Assembly: GCA_947496705.1 (NCBI GenBank)
Contig: CANMDW010000006.1
Span: forward strand, 1-64,000
DNA length: 64,000 bases
Direction: 5' to 3'
Origin: an uncultured Aquimarina sp.
GTDB taxonomy: Bacteria > Bacteroidota > Bacteroidia > Flavobacteriales > Flavobacteriaceae
The position numbers were made by a program, and so were the translations under genes. Of the stretch, positions 27,085-34,305 are shown piece after piece. Under the pieces are notes generated by a model. That model made no database searches. It saw only the letters and a program-made list of their open reading frames with translations, and was not told where the DNA came from. Position 1 is the first letter of the stretch, and each line of letters starts with the position of its first letter.

Positions 27085-27942
27085 TTATGTGTGTTTAAGA
27101 TGAATTGATTCTCCTATTTCGTTCCAGGTTCGGTTGGTAGTTTCTATATTTTGAAAAGTGAGCCATTCTTTTGCCGGCATAAAAGAGCTGCCTTCTATAC
27201 ACTTTATAGCTGCTTCTTTTGCCAGTATAGTATCTGAGAGAATTACCATTTGCAGATCGGCAAACAGCTCTTCATCTACAAAAGCATCTGTTAATCGCCA
27301 TATTTCTGGTGTTACCGATCTTCCGGCCGACCATCTTTCGTGAGCAAAATCCTGTACGATTTTAGCCAGCTTTCTGTTTTTTCTATTTTCTAAACCATAA
27401 ATCCCATAGATGGGCCGCTGCATGAATATTGCTTTTAAAACCATCTGATTCCAGGCTTCCTCACTAAAATATGAAGCAGGATATGGGTTGTTTAGAGATA
27501 TTGCGTCAAAAACTTTGGTTATATTGGTACGCACTCCTTCTTCAACTTCACTGGTAAATTCTTCTGCATTATTCAGCAAAAAAAGACCTTTGTATACTGC
27601 AGTAAGCTCATTCATATCTGCCGTAGTAAAGAGTTGTTTTAATACTGTTTTATTGTCTTTTACTTCTAATGCCAGCATGAGTGCTACTCTGCTAAGTTGT
27701 TGAAATGTCCATGATACCTTTATAGATTTTACCTGTGTTTCTTTTTTATAACCTAATTCTGATAAGGATATGTATATAGTTTCATTTCCTATAAAACGAT
27801 GGACCTGACCAAAAGACAGGTAGAAATGTTTGGCATCTTTCTTCTTTTTGATTGCCTTCATTTTTTCTATCAACCAATTTTTCGTTTCCTGATCAGGAAA
27901 AAGCTGTAAAATGTTTTTGATATGAGTATTTTGGCTGTTCAT
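27085..27942 (-). CDS. eboA: EboA family protein, first gene of the ebo operon
   Basis: A 285-residue helical protein of the EboA family, which has no known enzymatic activity. The family core is seen in NPYPASYFSEEAWNQMVLKA (about 150-170), then PIYGIYGLENRKN and the segment DFAHERWSAGRSVTPEIWR. It is the promoter-proximal gene of the minus-strand unit eboA-B-C-D-E-F; the gap to eboB is three bases. It has no signal or membrane helix. A candidate promoter lies at 28061-28068, which would give a leader of about 110 bases. Confidence 0.88.
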   Translation of the reverse strand: MNSQNTHIKNILQLFPDQETKNWLIEKMKAIKKKKDAKHFYLSFGQVHRFIGNETIYISLSELGYKKETQVKSIKVSWTFQQLSRVALMLALEVKDNKTVLKQLFTTADMNELTAVYKGLFLLNNAEEFTSEVEEGVRTNITKVFDAISLNNPYPASYFSEEAWNQMVLKAIFMQRPIYGIYGLENRKNRKLAKIVQDFAHERWSAGRSVTPEIWRLTDAFVDEELFADLQMVILSDTILAKEAAIKCIEGSSFMPAKEWLTFQNIETTNRTWNEIGESIHLKHT

Positions 27943-28060
27943 AAAATTCTAAAGAATTAACCTGGTGTATCTATGTTTTAGATAATGAAATCACTGCTAA
28001 ATGAGTTTTAGCACACTTCTATAGTGTTATTTCTCTTCACAAAATAGTTTGACAGGCGAT

Positions 28061-28068
28061 CAAATATA
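28061..28068 (-). promoter_or_regulatory. Candidate promoter -7 box for the ebo operon
   Basis: Minus-strand TATATTTG fits TAnnTTTG, about 120 bases upstream of eboA. No convincing -33 box was identified. It is the only match noticed in the 27943-28290 stretch, which otherwise shows no gene. Confidence 0.35.
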
Positions 28069-28293
28069 ATTTCAATTTTACTTCACTCTATGGTGAAATT
28101 TAACTTAAAAAGTAAGATCAGGCTTTCCAAAAATTGACTTCGTTTTAAGAAAATTGACTTTTAATTTGGTGGCCCTTTTTTATCAATAAAGTAACGGCTC
28201 ATTTTTAAGCAGTTACTTAAATATTAATTTATTCTATGCCAGATATTGTTTTTTGATTTTCAACTTTAAACTGCTATATTCGTTTAGAGTATG

Positions 28294-28440
28294 AACTCAT
28301 CTTGATTTTTTTGCCTGTTTACTGAGACTAGCCTACCTGGCCAGTCAGACAGGGTAGATTTTGGGCAAAAAAGAATATTCCTGCCTGCTCGCCACAAGGC
28401 AGGCAGGTTGCAGGCAATTATAAAAAGTCAAGATGAGTTC
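28294..28440. repeat. MITE-like element, copy 2
   Basis: The ends are AACTCATCTTGATTTTT (28294-28310) and AAAAAGTCAAGATGAGTT (28423-28440), inverted with one mismatch. The inside holds GC-rich inverted words, including CCTGCCTGC.../GGCAGGCAGG and CCTGG/AGACAGGGTAGATT; the last word also occurs in the 7513 copy. It ends ten bases before the start codon of the LuxR-type gene. It lies between this gene and the divergent ebo operon. Confidence 0.75.
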
Positions 28441-28450
28441 TGTTTAAAAA

Positions 28451-29449
28451 ATGGTGATCATAGTGAAAACTAAAGCTATCCTCTTACTTTTTTTAATTAC
28501 CAGTTGTATGGTGAGTGCTCAACACGGTGTTTCGGGATATGTAGATATGACAAATCAGGCATTATTGAAGCAAAAAGTATATGTGAGTCAAATTGTTCCT
28601 AACCAAAAAACAAATACGTACAACGATAAGATCATTACTTCTTCTATAATAGCTGAAGACGGTTTTTTTAGTTTTGATCAAAATGTATTCAAACCAAAAG
28701 ATCATATTTATAAAATTCAACTTTATCCACTATCTTCAGAAGAAAAAGATTTGATTTCTGATACAATAAAAAACTTCAAACTCTTTATCTTATCAAAAAA
28801 AGACACTATACATTTTAAAAAAAGTGAAACATTATTTGCCGAGTATACTACCAGCAATCTGGCAAATCGAGAGTGGCAAAAACTGAAGAGGTTTCAAACA
28901 ACTTATGAGGACTTGTCTGATAACTTTGATACCGAAGAATATCTTATGAAAACAAAAGGATATGTAAAAGATTCCTTACAAATACTTTTGGTAAAGTTGA
29001 TCGGTATCAAAAAACTAGATGATAAAGGATTATTGACAAAAGATGTCAAAGAACATCCCGAGTATTATATGGATTTTTTACATGAATTAAAATCCAGCGA
29101 TCTCGATCCTGCAACATATGCCTATTTAGAAAATAAGCTACTGGTTATTACGCGTCAAATCACAAATCAGCGATATGAATTTAGTCTATGGATCAATATA
29201 ATCGCTTTTGTTTTGATCATTGCCCTATCTATGCTATTGATCGCCTTGCGGAAAAAAATAAAAAAAACCAGTTCTATCCCTTTAAGTAAGCAGGAAAAGG
29301 CCGTAAAAGAACTGATTATATCTGGTAAAAGCAACAAAGAAATTGCCAATGAATTATTTATCAGCCTTAGTACTGTAAAAACTCATATCACCAATATCTA
29401 CAGTAAATTAAACATCGCTGGCAGACAAGATTTATTTCTTAAAAAATAA
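28451..29449 (+). CDS. Membrane-anchored LuxR-type transcriptional regulator
   Basis: A 332-residue protein with an unusual topology for a regulator: an N-terminal signal peptide (ILLLFLITSCMVSAQ), an outside domain of about 215 residues without recognised family, one membrane helix (about 240-262, INIIAFVLIIALSMLLIAL), a basic stop-transfer and a C-terminal LuxR helix-turn-helix (about 275-332). The HTH shows the standard order KQEKAVKEL, GKSNKEIANEL and LSTVKTHITNIYSKL. It could carry a signal from the periplasm to DNA. It is divergent to the ebo operon with a MITE-like element between, and upstream of a TonB receptor, so either may be its target; neither is proven. Confidence 0.82.
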   Translation: MVIIVKTKAILLLFLITSCMVSAQHGVSGYVDMTNQALLKQKVYVSQIVPNQKTNTYNDKIITSSIIAEDGFFSFDQNVFKPKDHIYKIQLYPLSSEEKDLISDTIKNFKLFILSKKDTIHFKKSETLFAEYTTSNLANREWQKLKRFQTTYEDLSDNFDTEEYLMKTKGYVKDSLQILLVKLIGIKKLDDKGLLTKDVKEHPEYYMDFLHELKSSDLDPATYAYLENKLLVITRQITNQRYEFSLWINIIAFVLIIALSMLLIALRKKIKKTSSIPLSKQEKAVKELIISGKSNKEIANELFISLSTVKTHITNIYSKLNIAGRQDLFLKK

Positions 29450-29831
29450 GCTACCTCGATTTGCACCAGCAAAAAAGTTTCCATTTTAGCCGAAACAAAT
29501 CTGCGACGGTAAAAAATGCTCCTGTTTTTACTGAAACAAACTGTAACAGTGTAAAAAGTTAACTATCCCAGAGAAAGAATACGAAGTATTAGCTCCAAAT
29601 CTAAAATCGGAACAGGCTCTGAGATCCCGCCAGATACTGAAACAAGTTCTGCACAGGAAACGAAGCGGGATTAGTTAAACTTTCTATTGTGAATGTATGG
29701 CAATACAGCTTTTCAATTCCTAAGCCTTGGAGAGTTTCGACTAATAAAATCATACCGGTACTAGCACCTTATTCAATCCTTTAAAATTAAGAGTATACTC
29801 AAATTCTACATTGTTTTGCTTTAAAACTATA
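29450..29831. other. Non-coding gap before the TonB receptor
   Basis: No gene is visible. There are loosely repeated GAAACAAnTCTG-type words (near 29489, 29521 and 29637) and an inverted pair ATCCCGC (about 29624) / GCGGGAT (about 29665). No TAnnTTTG box was identified in front of 29832. Confidence 0.3.
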
Positions 29832-32150
29832 ATGAAGCAGCAAATTTGTATATTCTTTTTAATAATTTCTTGTATAGGATATGGTCAACAATACACACTA
29901 TCTGGTACTGTTTCTGACCAAAATAACCTGCCAATAGCAACAGGAGGTATGTTACTGCTTGATAAAACAGTTCAAAGACTTATAAAATATGAATTTGTCA
30001 TTAACGGAAAGTTTAGTTTTAACAATATTGGGGCGGGTGAATATACGCTCTCCATTATCTGTGCGGGATATCAAAAAAAATCAACAATAATTCACCTGGA
30101 TAGTAATAAAACAATTGATATGCTACTTCGGGAAAACACCGTTGCTTTGGAAGAAGTGAGCGTTACAACTGCAAAAAACAATATCACTTTTAACAATGGC
30201 AACCTAAAAGTAACTATTGAAAATTCTATTTTTGAATCGCTCGCAACCCCAACTGACGTATTATCCAGGCTTCCGGGGATACAAGTGAGCCCAAATCGGG
30301 AGACCATTTCTATCATAGGAAAAGGAAATCCTTTAATTTATCTGGATAACCAAAGAATAGATTTTGATCAATTAAAGTCACTTTCTGTAGAAAGCATAAA
30401 AGATATTGAAATAATCGATAATCCTCCTGCAAAATACGAAGCCGAAGGAAGAAGCCTGATCCTTATTACCAGAAAACAAAATCTAGCAGATGGTTATAAA
30501 ATTAGTCTAGCAGAAATAGCTTCTTTCAAAAGAAGATATAGTAACTATGCCGAAGTAAACACTAATTTCAAGAAAAACAAATTAGAGTTGCGCACCAACT
30601 TTAGTTACAATCAATTGGGATTTTGGGAAGGTGTTGGGTCAAAACTTATCGTTCCTGCCGAGAACATAATATCTAATCAAGAAACAACTTCGATAGGTCC
30701 AAGACCTCAATTTATCATTGGCGGTGGTTTTTTCTACCAGCTTAATACAAATGATTATATATCTGGCCAGATAAATTATAGAGCACATACCGATAAATTT
30801 CCAATCATTACCAACACAAAACTAAATGTAGACCAAACAGAAGATTTTATTGTTTCTGACAGCCAAAATGACGCGCCCAGAAGTTTTTTAACTAGTAATA
30901 TCAACTTTAATAAAAAATTGAACAAGACTAGCAATTTATTTTTTGGACTTCAGTATTCTAACTATATCAGAGATTTGAAAAGTTTTATTTCCAACAATAT
31001 AAACCAAATGGGTTTTAAGTTGTCACAAAATCGCGACCAACAATATGAAGTGGGCGTTTTTGCAGCTAGAATTGATTTTGAAACAGTACTAAACAACAAC
31101 CTAAAACTAGAAACCGGAGGAAGTTTATCTCATGGTAATGCGTTTGCTTTTTCAGATTTCGAATTTATCGATCCTCCTATGCAGCAGGCTATATCAAATT
31201 ACGACTATGATGAAGACATCTATGCATCTTATGCACAAATATCGGGAAACATTCATAAAATTAAATATTCGGCAGGAATACGATCTGAAACCAACATTGT
31301 AAAAGGTGGTTTTAGAAAAGATTCGGGCTTATTAATAGACAGAGAGCAAACACGTTTGTTTCCAAAGATCAAAATCAATATTCCTCTAGATAGTACCAAA
31401 AGCATTACTTTTAATTATAATACAACTATAAATCGACCAAGTTATCTTAATGCAAGTTCTATAAGCACATTTATAAACCCTCTTGTAGAATTTTCCAGAA
31501 ATGTGAATCTACAACCAACAACAACTGAAGAGATCTCAACTGACTTTGAGTATAAAAAATATGCAATAAACCTCAGCTATTTTAACACAGAAAATCCAGT
31601 TTTTTATAGTCCAGTATTTAATACATCAGAAAACAGGATCATCTCATCTCCGCAAAACTTTGAACAAGAATCAGGGTTTACTGTAAGGCTTCAAAACACA
31701 GCTAATTATAAGCTTTGGAACACTACCAACTCGATAACTGCAATTTATAGTAAAATCAATGATCCGGCCGCCATATTCAAAAAAACAAAACCGTATGTAT
31801 ATTATTATTCAAACAATGAATTTAAAATTGCTTCAAAAACAACGCTGGGAATACATCTATGGGGATTAACAAAGCGTTATCAAGGTATCTTTGAACGAAA
31901 TGACATGTTTATTTTGGGAGCTTCTTTTTCAAAAACATTTTTTGAAAACCTTCAACTAACCATAAATGCAAATGATATCTTCGGAAACATGAATTTTGAA
32001 GATCGCTATACCATTAATGGTATTACATCTGAAGATATTTTTTATGTAAACGCACAGGAAATCTCATTTTCTATTAAATATTCTTTTGGTAAGGTAAAAG
32101 ATGCTGCTTTTAAAAATAAGGATATAGACGACAATTTAAACAGGATGTAA
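29832..32150 (+). CDS. TonB-dependent receptor-like outer-membrane beta-barrel protein
   Basis: A 772-residue outer-membrane protein of the OMP_b-brl_3 type. It starts with a signal peptide (QQICIFFLIISCIGYGQ), a carboxypeptidase-regulatory-like domain (about 20-100, YTLSGTVSDQNNLPIATGG), a plug-like domain (about 110-210, RLPGIQVSPNRETI and NPPAKYEAEGRSLILI), and a barrel ending in an aromatic strand SFSIKYSFG plus a charged tail. ATG 29832 is preferred to one 21 bases upstream because the signal then starts with Lys. No SusD partner follows. Ligand unknown; the upstream membrane LuxR-type regulator may control it. Confidence 0.83.
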   Translation: MKQQICIFFLIISCIGYGQQYTLSGTVSDQNNLPIATGGMLLLDKTVQRLIKYEFVINGKFSFNNIGAGEYTLSIICAGYQKKSTIIHLDSNKTIDMLLRENTVALEEVSVTTAKNNITFNNGNLKVTIENSIFESLATPTDVLSRLPGIQVSPNRETISIIGKGNPLIYLDNQRIDFDQLKSLSVESIKDIEIIDNPPAKYEAEGRSLILITRKQNLADGYKISLAEIASFKRRYSNYAEVNTNFKKNKLELRTNFSYNQLGFWEGVGSKLIVPAENIISNQETTSIGPRPQFIIGGGFFYQLNTNDYISGQINYRAHTDKFPIITNTKLNVDQTEDFIVSDSQNDAPRSFLTSNINFNKKLNKTSNLFFGLQYSNYIRDLKSFISNNINQMGFKLSQNRDQQYEVGVFAARIDFETVLNNNLKLETGGSLSHGNAFAFSDFEFIDPPMQQAISNYDYDEDIYASYAQISGNIHKIKYSAGIRSETNIVKGGFRKDSGLLIDREQTRLFPKIKINIPLDSTKSITFNYNTTINRPSYLNASSISTFINPLVEFSRNVNLQPTTTEEISTDFEYKKYAINLSYFNTENPVFYSPVFNTSENRIISSPQNFEQESGFTVRLQNTANYKLWNTTNSITAIYSKINDPAAIFKKTKPYVYYYSNNEFKIASKTTLGIHLWGLTKRYQGIFERNDMFILGASFSKTFFENLQLTINANDIFGNMNFEDRYTINGITSEDIFYVNAQEISFSIKYSFGKVKDAAFKNKDIDDNLNRM

Positions 32151-32193
32151 GAGCATGTTATACTTATAAAAAAATCTTAAATTATTTTTTTAG

Positions 32194-32215
32194 TTAGGAT
32201 TCCTTACTATATTTG
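32194..32215 (+). promoter_or_regulatory. Operator-like palindrome overlapping a promoter box (site 1)
   Basis: TTAGGATTCCTTA (32194-32206) is a near-perfect palindrome and is followed at once by TATATTTG (32208-32215), a TAnnTTTG -7 box. A protein bound here would block the promoter of the thioredoxin-like gene (ATG at 32252). Related palindromes precede the lipoprotein gene and the marR gene, which suggests a shared repressor. Confidence 0.6.
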
Positions 32216-32251
32216 TATTGCAATTTTGCATAACATTTTTAATATATACAA

Positions 32252-32485
32252 ATGAGTAAATCAATTTTTTATCATGCCGGTTGTCCGGTATGCATCAGCG
32301 CAGAACATGACATTGTTAACCTTATTGGATCTGAGAATGTAGAGATTATACATTTGGGGGAAGATCACACACAAATTCAAAATGCAGAAAAAGCAGGTAT
32401 ACAATCTGTACCAGCACTACTAACTCCCAATGGAAATGTACTACATCTTAACTTTGGAGCATCTATGGCAGATGTGAAAGGTTAA
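32252..32485 (+). CDS. Small thioredoxin-like protein (CPVC)
   Basis: A 77-residue protein with a compact thioredoxin/glutaredoxin-like fold. The redox motif is CPVC at residues 11-14 in FYHAGCPVCISAEHD; the cis-Pro region is QSVPALLTPNG (about 53). It lacks the first strand/helix of full thioredoxins and has no signal peptide, so it should act in the cytoplasm. It opens a same-strand cluster with a lipoprotein, a DUF2024 protein and a MarR regulator, and a palindrome overlaps its promoter. Role inferred: thiol exchange or sensing. Confidence 0.78.
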   Translation: MSKSIFYHAGCPVCISAEHDIVNLIGSENVEIIHLGEDHTQIQNAEKAGIQSVPALLTPNGNVLHLNFGASMADVKG

Positions 32486-32498
32486 AAATTTAATTCAA

Positions 32499-32535
32499 AT
32501 AGTTAGGATTCCTAATAATATAGGGTCCTAACTAT
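32499..32535 (+). promoter_or_regulatory. Operator-like palindromes (site 2)
   Basis: TTAGGATTCCTAA (32503-32515) is a perfect palindrome around a central T. It is nested in a larger perfect pair, ATAGTTAGGA (32499-32508) and TCCTAACTAT (32526-32535). The site lies 17 bases before the ATG of the lipoprotein gene and 14 bases after the thioredoxin-like stop. The half-site TTAGGA is common to sites 1, 2 and 3. Confidence 0.65.
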
Positions 32536-32551
32536 TCTAAAACAACAAATT

Positions 32552-33277
32552 ATGAAACATACAATCTTCACCATGGCATTCATCACCTTATCAAACATTA
32601 TAACAGCCTGCGATGAATGTAAAAAATATGATAATAATAATTTACAAATAGTTGAGGCTTCAGTACTACATGATTTCTCTATAGCCAGCACTATTTGGGA
32701 AATCAACGTTAAAGGAAATGCTGGAGAGACTACTCCTGATCCTGTTGGTCAATTGCATGGGGCTCCTGTTTTGGGATATGTTTTTCCCACCACACTGAAG
32801 CCCACTGATGTGGGGTTCAGTAAAACTAATGGGATAGTAGCGCTGGCTCTGACTTCTCATCCAGATTTTGATGACACCCCATTATGGGATGAAAATAATG
32901 ATCGTAAATATGATAATGACGGTATCATATGGCATCCTCATTGGGTCATTCTCCATAAAGATGACAGAGTTGAAGGCGGATTATCTGTAAAACAATTTAA
33001 GAAAGAGGATAAAACAGTAACGCTACCTCCTACCAATCCGGGAATGCCAATGTATATGGATTCTCCTGGTTTTCAGGTTATTAAAAACAGATCCAGCATT
33101 AAAGTAATAATCCCCGATTATCGAATAAATCATCAAACCAATTTTAAGTTTGACGCGGTTTCTGCCTATATGCAGGTAAATACAGAGACCAAAGACAAAC
33201 CTATGCTTGGAGTTTACAAAGTATATAGTGTTTTAAGTACCGATTTATCTCTTCCATATACTGTACAATCAAAATAA
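32552..33277 (+). CDS. Predicted lipoprotein of unknown function
   Basis: A 241-residue exported protein, not recognised. The signal (TMAFITLSNIITAC) ends in a lipobox-like ITAC, which would lipidate Cys20; it is followed by DECKKYDNN, so a second cysteine sits three residues later. The mature domain is rich in His, Trp and Asp: WDENNDRKYDNDGIIWHPHW around 125-145, then HKDDRVEGG. These residues could bind a metal or cofactor, but no family is recognised. It lies between the thioredoxin-like and DUF2024 genes, with palindromic operator candidates directly upstream. The next gene follows after 11 bases. Confidence 0.6.
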   Translation: MKHTIFTMAFITLSNIITACDECKKYDNNNLQIVEASVLHDFSIASTIWEINVKGNAGETTPDPVGQLHGAPVLGYVFPTTLKPTDVGFSKTNGIVALALTSHPDFDDTPLWDENNDRKYDNDGIIWHPHWVILHKDDRVEGGLSVKQFKKEDKTVTLPPTNPGMPMYMDSPGFQVIKNRSSIKVIIPDYRINHQTNFKFDAVSAYMQVNTETKDKPMLGVYKVYSVLSTDLSLPYTVQSK

Positions 33278-33288
33278 AAATACTATTC

Positions 33289-33552
33289 ATGAAAATAGCA
33301 GTTTGGGATACTTATGTACAAAGAGATGATGGAATAGTAATGCATTTTGATATTCTCGTTCCTGATTTTGTAAAAGATAAAAGCATCATTCTCAAGTTTG
33401 GAGAAAACTACCTGAGCAGTAAGCCCTTTAAAGCAAAGAGCATCACCTCAGACGAATGCAGGTTTTGTCATATTGAAAAAGGAACTACAGAAATGATCGA
33501 CATGATCAAAATCAAAGGATATTCGATCATCGAAATGGAAAATTGTCAATAA
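33289..33552 (+). CDS. DUF2024 family protein
   Basis: An 87-residue cytoplasmic protein. The opening MKIAVWDTYVQRDDGIVMHF and the C-terminal KIKGYSIIEMENCQ are the hallmarks of DUF2024, a family of unknown function. A C-x2-C pair sits in SDECRFCHIEKGT (about residues 56-62), next to His, which could bind a metal or undergo disulfide exchange. It is 11 bases after the lipoprotein gene and so should be cotranscribed with it. Its length is normal. Confidence 0.85.
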   Translation: MKIAVWDTYVQRDDGIVMHFDILVPDFVKDKSIILKFGENYLSSKPFKAKSITSDECRFCHIEKGTTEMIDMIKIKGYSIIEMENCQ

Positions 33553-33567
33553 TGACTCCATAAATAA

Positions 33568-33615
33568 TTAGGATTACTAACTTTGCTAATGAGAAAACCA
33601 AATTTTCTCATTAGC
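33568..33615 (+). promoter_or_regulatory. Operator-like palindrome (site 3), promoter box and leader hairpin of marR
   Basis: TTAGGATTACTAA (33568-33580) is an imperfect version of the sites at 32194 and 32503. It overlaps TAACTTTG (33578-33585), a TAnnTTTG box. Then GCTAATGAGAAAA (33585-33597) and TTTTCTCATTAGC (33603-33615) form a perfect 13-bp stem with a 5-base loop, which ends eight bases before the marR ATG. The hairpin could hold back translation, be a further operator or be a weak terminator of the DUF2024 gene. Confidence 0.6.
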
Positions 33616-33622
33616 ATTTTAA

Positions 33623-34237
33623 ATGAGTAAAAGCATTTTTGATATATCATTTCAGCATAAAGATGTTACTAGTAAAATTGTAATAGGTTTAGAACGTATT
33701 TCTGAAGTTTTTAGAGTTTTACTATGGGAGCATGCAAAAACTATTGGTTTAAGTCCAATACAAATACAAATCCTAATTTTTGTAGCTTATCACAAAGAAG
33801 GTTTGTGTACTGTTAGCCATCTTGCAAAAGAATTCAACATGTCCAAACCCACCATAAGTGATGCTGTTAAAGTATTAGAAAAAAAAGAAATGATCTTTAA
33901 AAATAAAACTGCGCCTGATAACAGAAGTTATTTTATAAGTTTAACACCCAAAGGAGAAAAAAGTGTTACAGAAACCGAAAATTTTGCACATCCTATTAAA
34001 AAACAGCTTCTACATTTTAATGAAAATGAACAAGAGTCTTTATTAAAAACCATAACTACTCTAATTTATCAATTAAACAAATCCGGAATTATATCGGTGC
34101 AAAGAACTTGTTATGCGTGCAAGTTTTATAAAAAGGGTAAAAACAATGACTATTGCAATCTAATACAAACCTATCTCAAAAATACAGATATAAGACTAGA
34201 TTGTCCAGAATTTGAAGAGAAATCCAAAAAATTTTAA
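33623..34237 (+). CDS. MarR-family regulator with C-terminal cysteine cluster
   Basis: A 204-residue winged-helix regulator. The MarR domain occupies about 20-145: the HTH is TVSHLAKEFNMSKPTISDAVKVLEKKEMI and the wing NKTAPDNRSYFISLTPKG. Beyond the normal MarR length there is a tail of about 50 residues with four Cys: CYACKFYKKG, then YCNL and RLDCPEF. The C-x2-C ... C ... C pattern suggests a bound metal, an iron-sulfur cluster or a thiol switch. Its own promoter carries a palindrome also seen before two upstream genes, so autoregulation is likely. It is the probable regulator of the small cluster 32252-33552. Confidence 0.85.
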   Translation: MSKSIFDISFQHKDVTSKIVIGLERISEVFRVLLWEHAKTIGLSPIQIQILIFVAYHKEGLCTVSHLAKEFNMSKPTISDAVKVLEKKEMIFKNKTAPDNRSYFISLTPKGEKSVTETENFAHPIKKQLLHFNENEQESLLKTITTLIYQLNKSGIISVQRTCYACKFYKKGKNNDYCNLIQTYLKNTDIRLDCPEFEEKSKKF

Positions 34238-34305
34238 AGCTCTCTGTAACCAAAAACAAATTAAATCGTCGTATCATTATATCAATATCAATCAAAAAAC
34301 ATATT

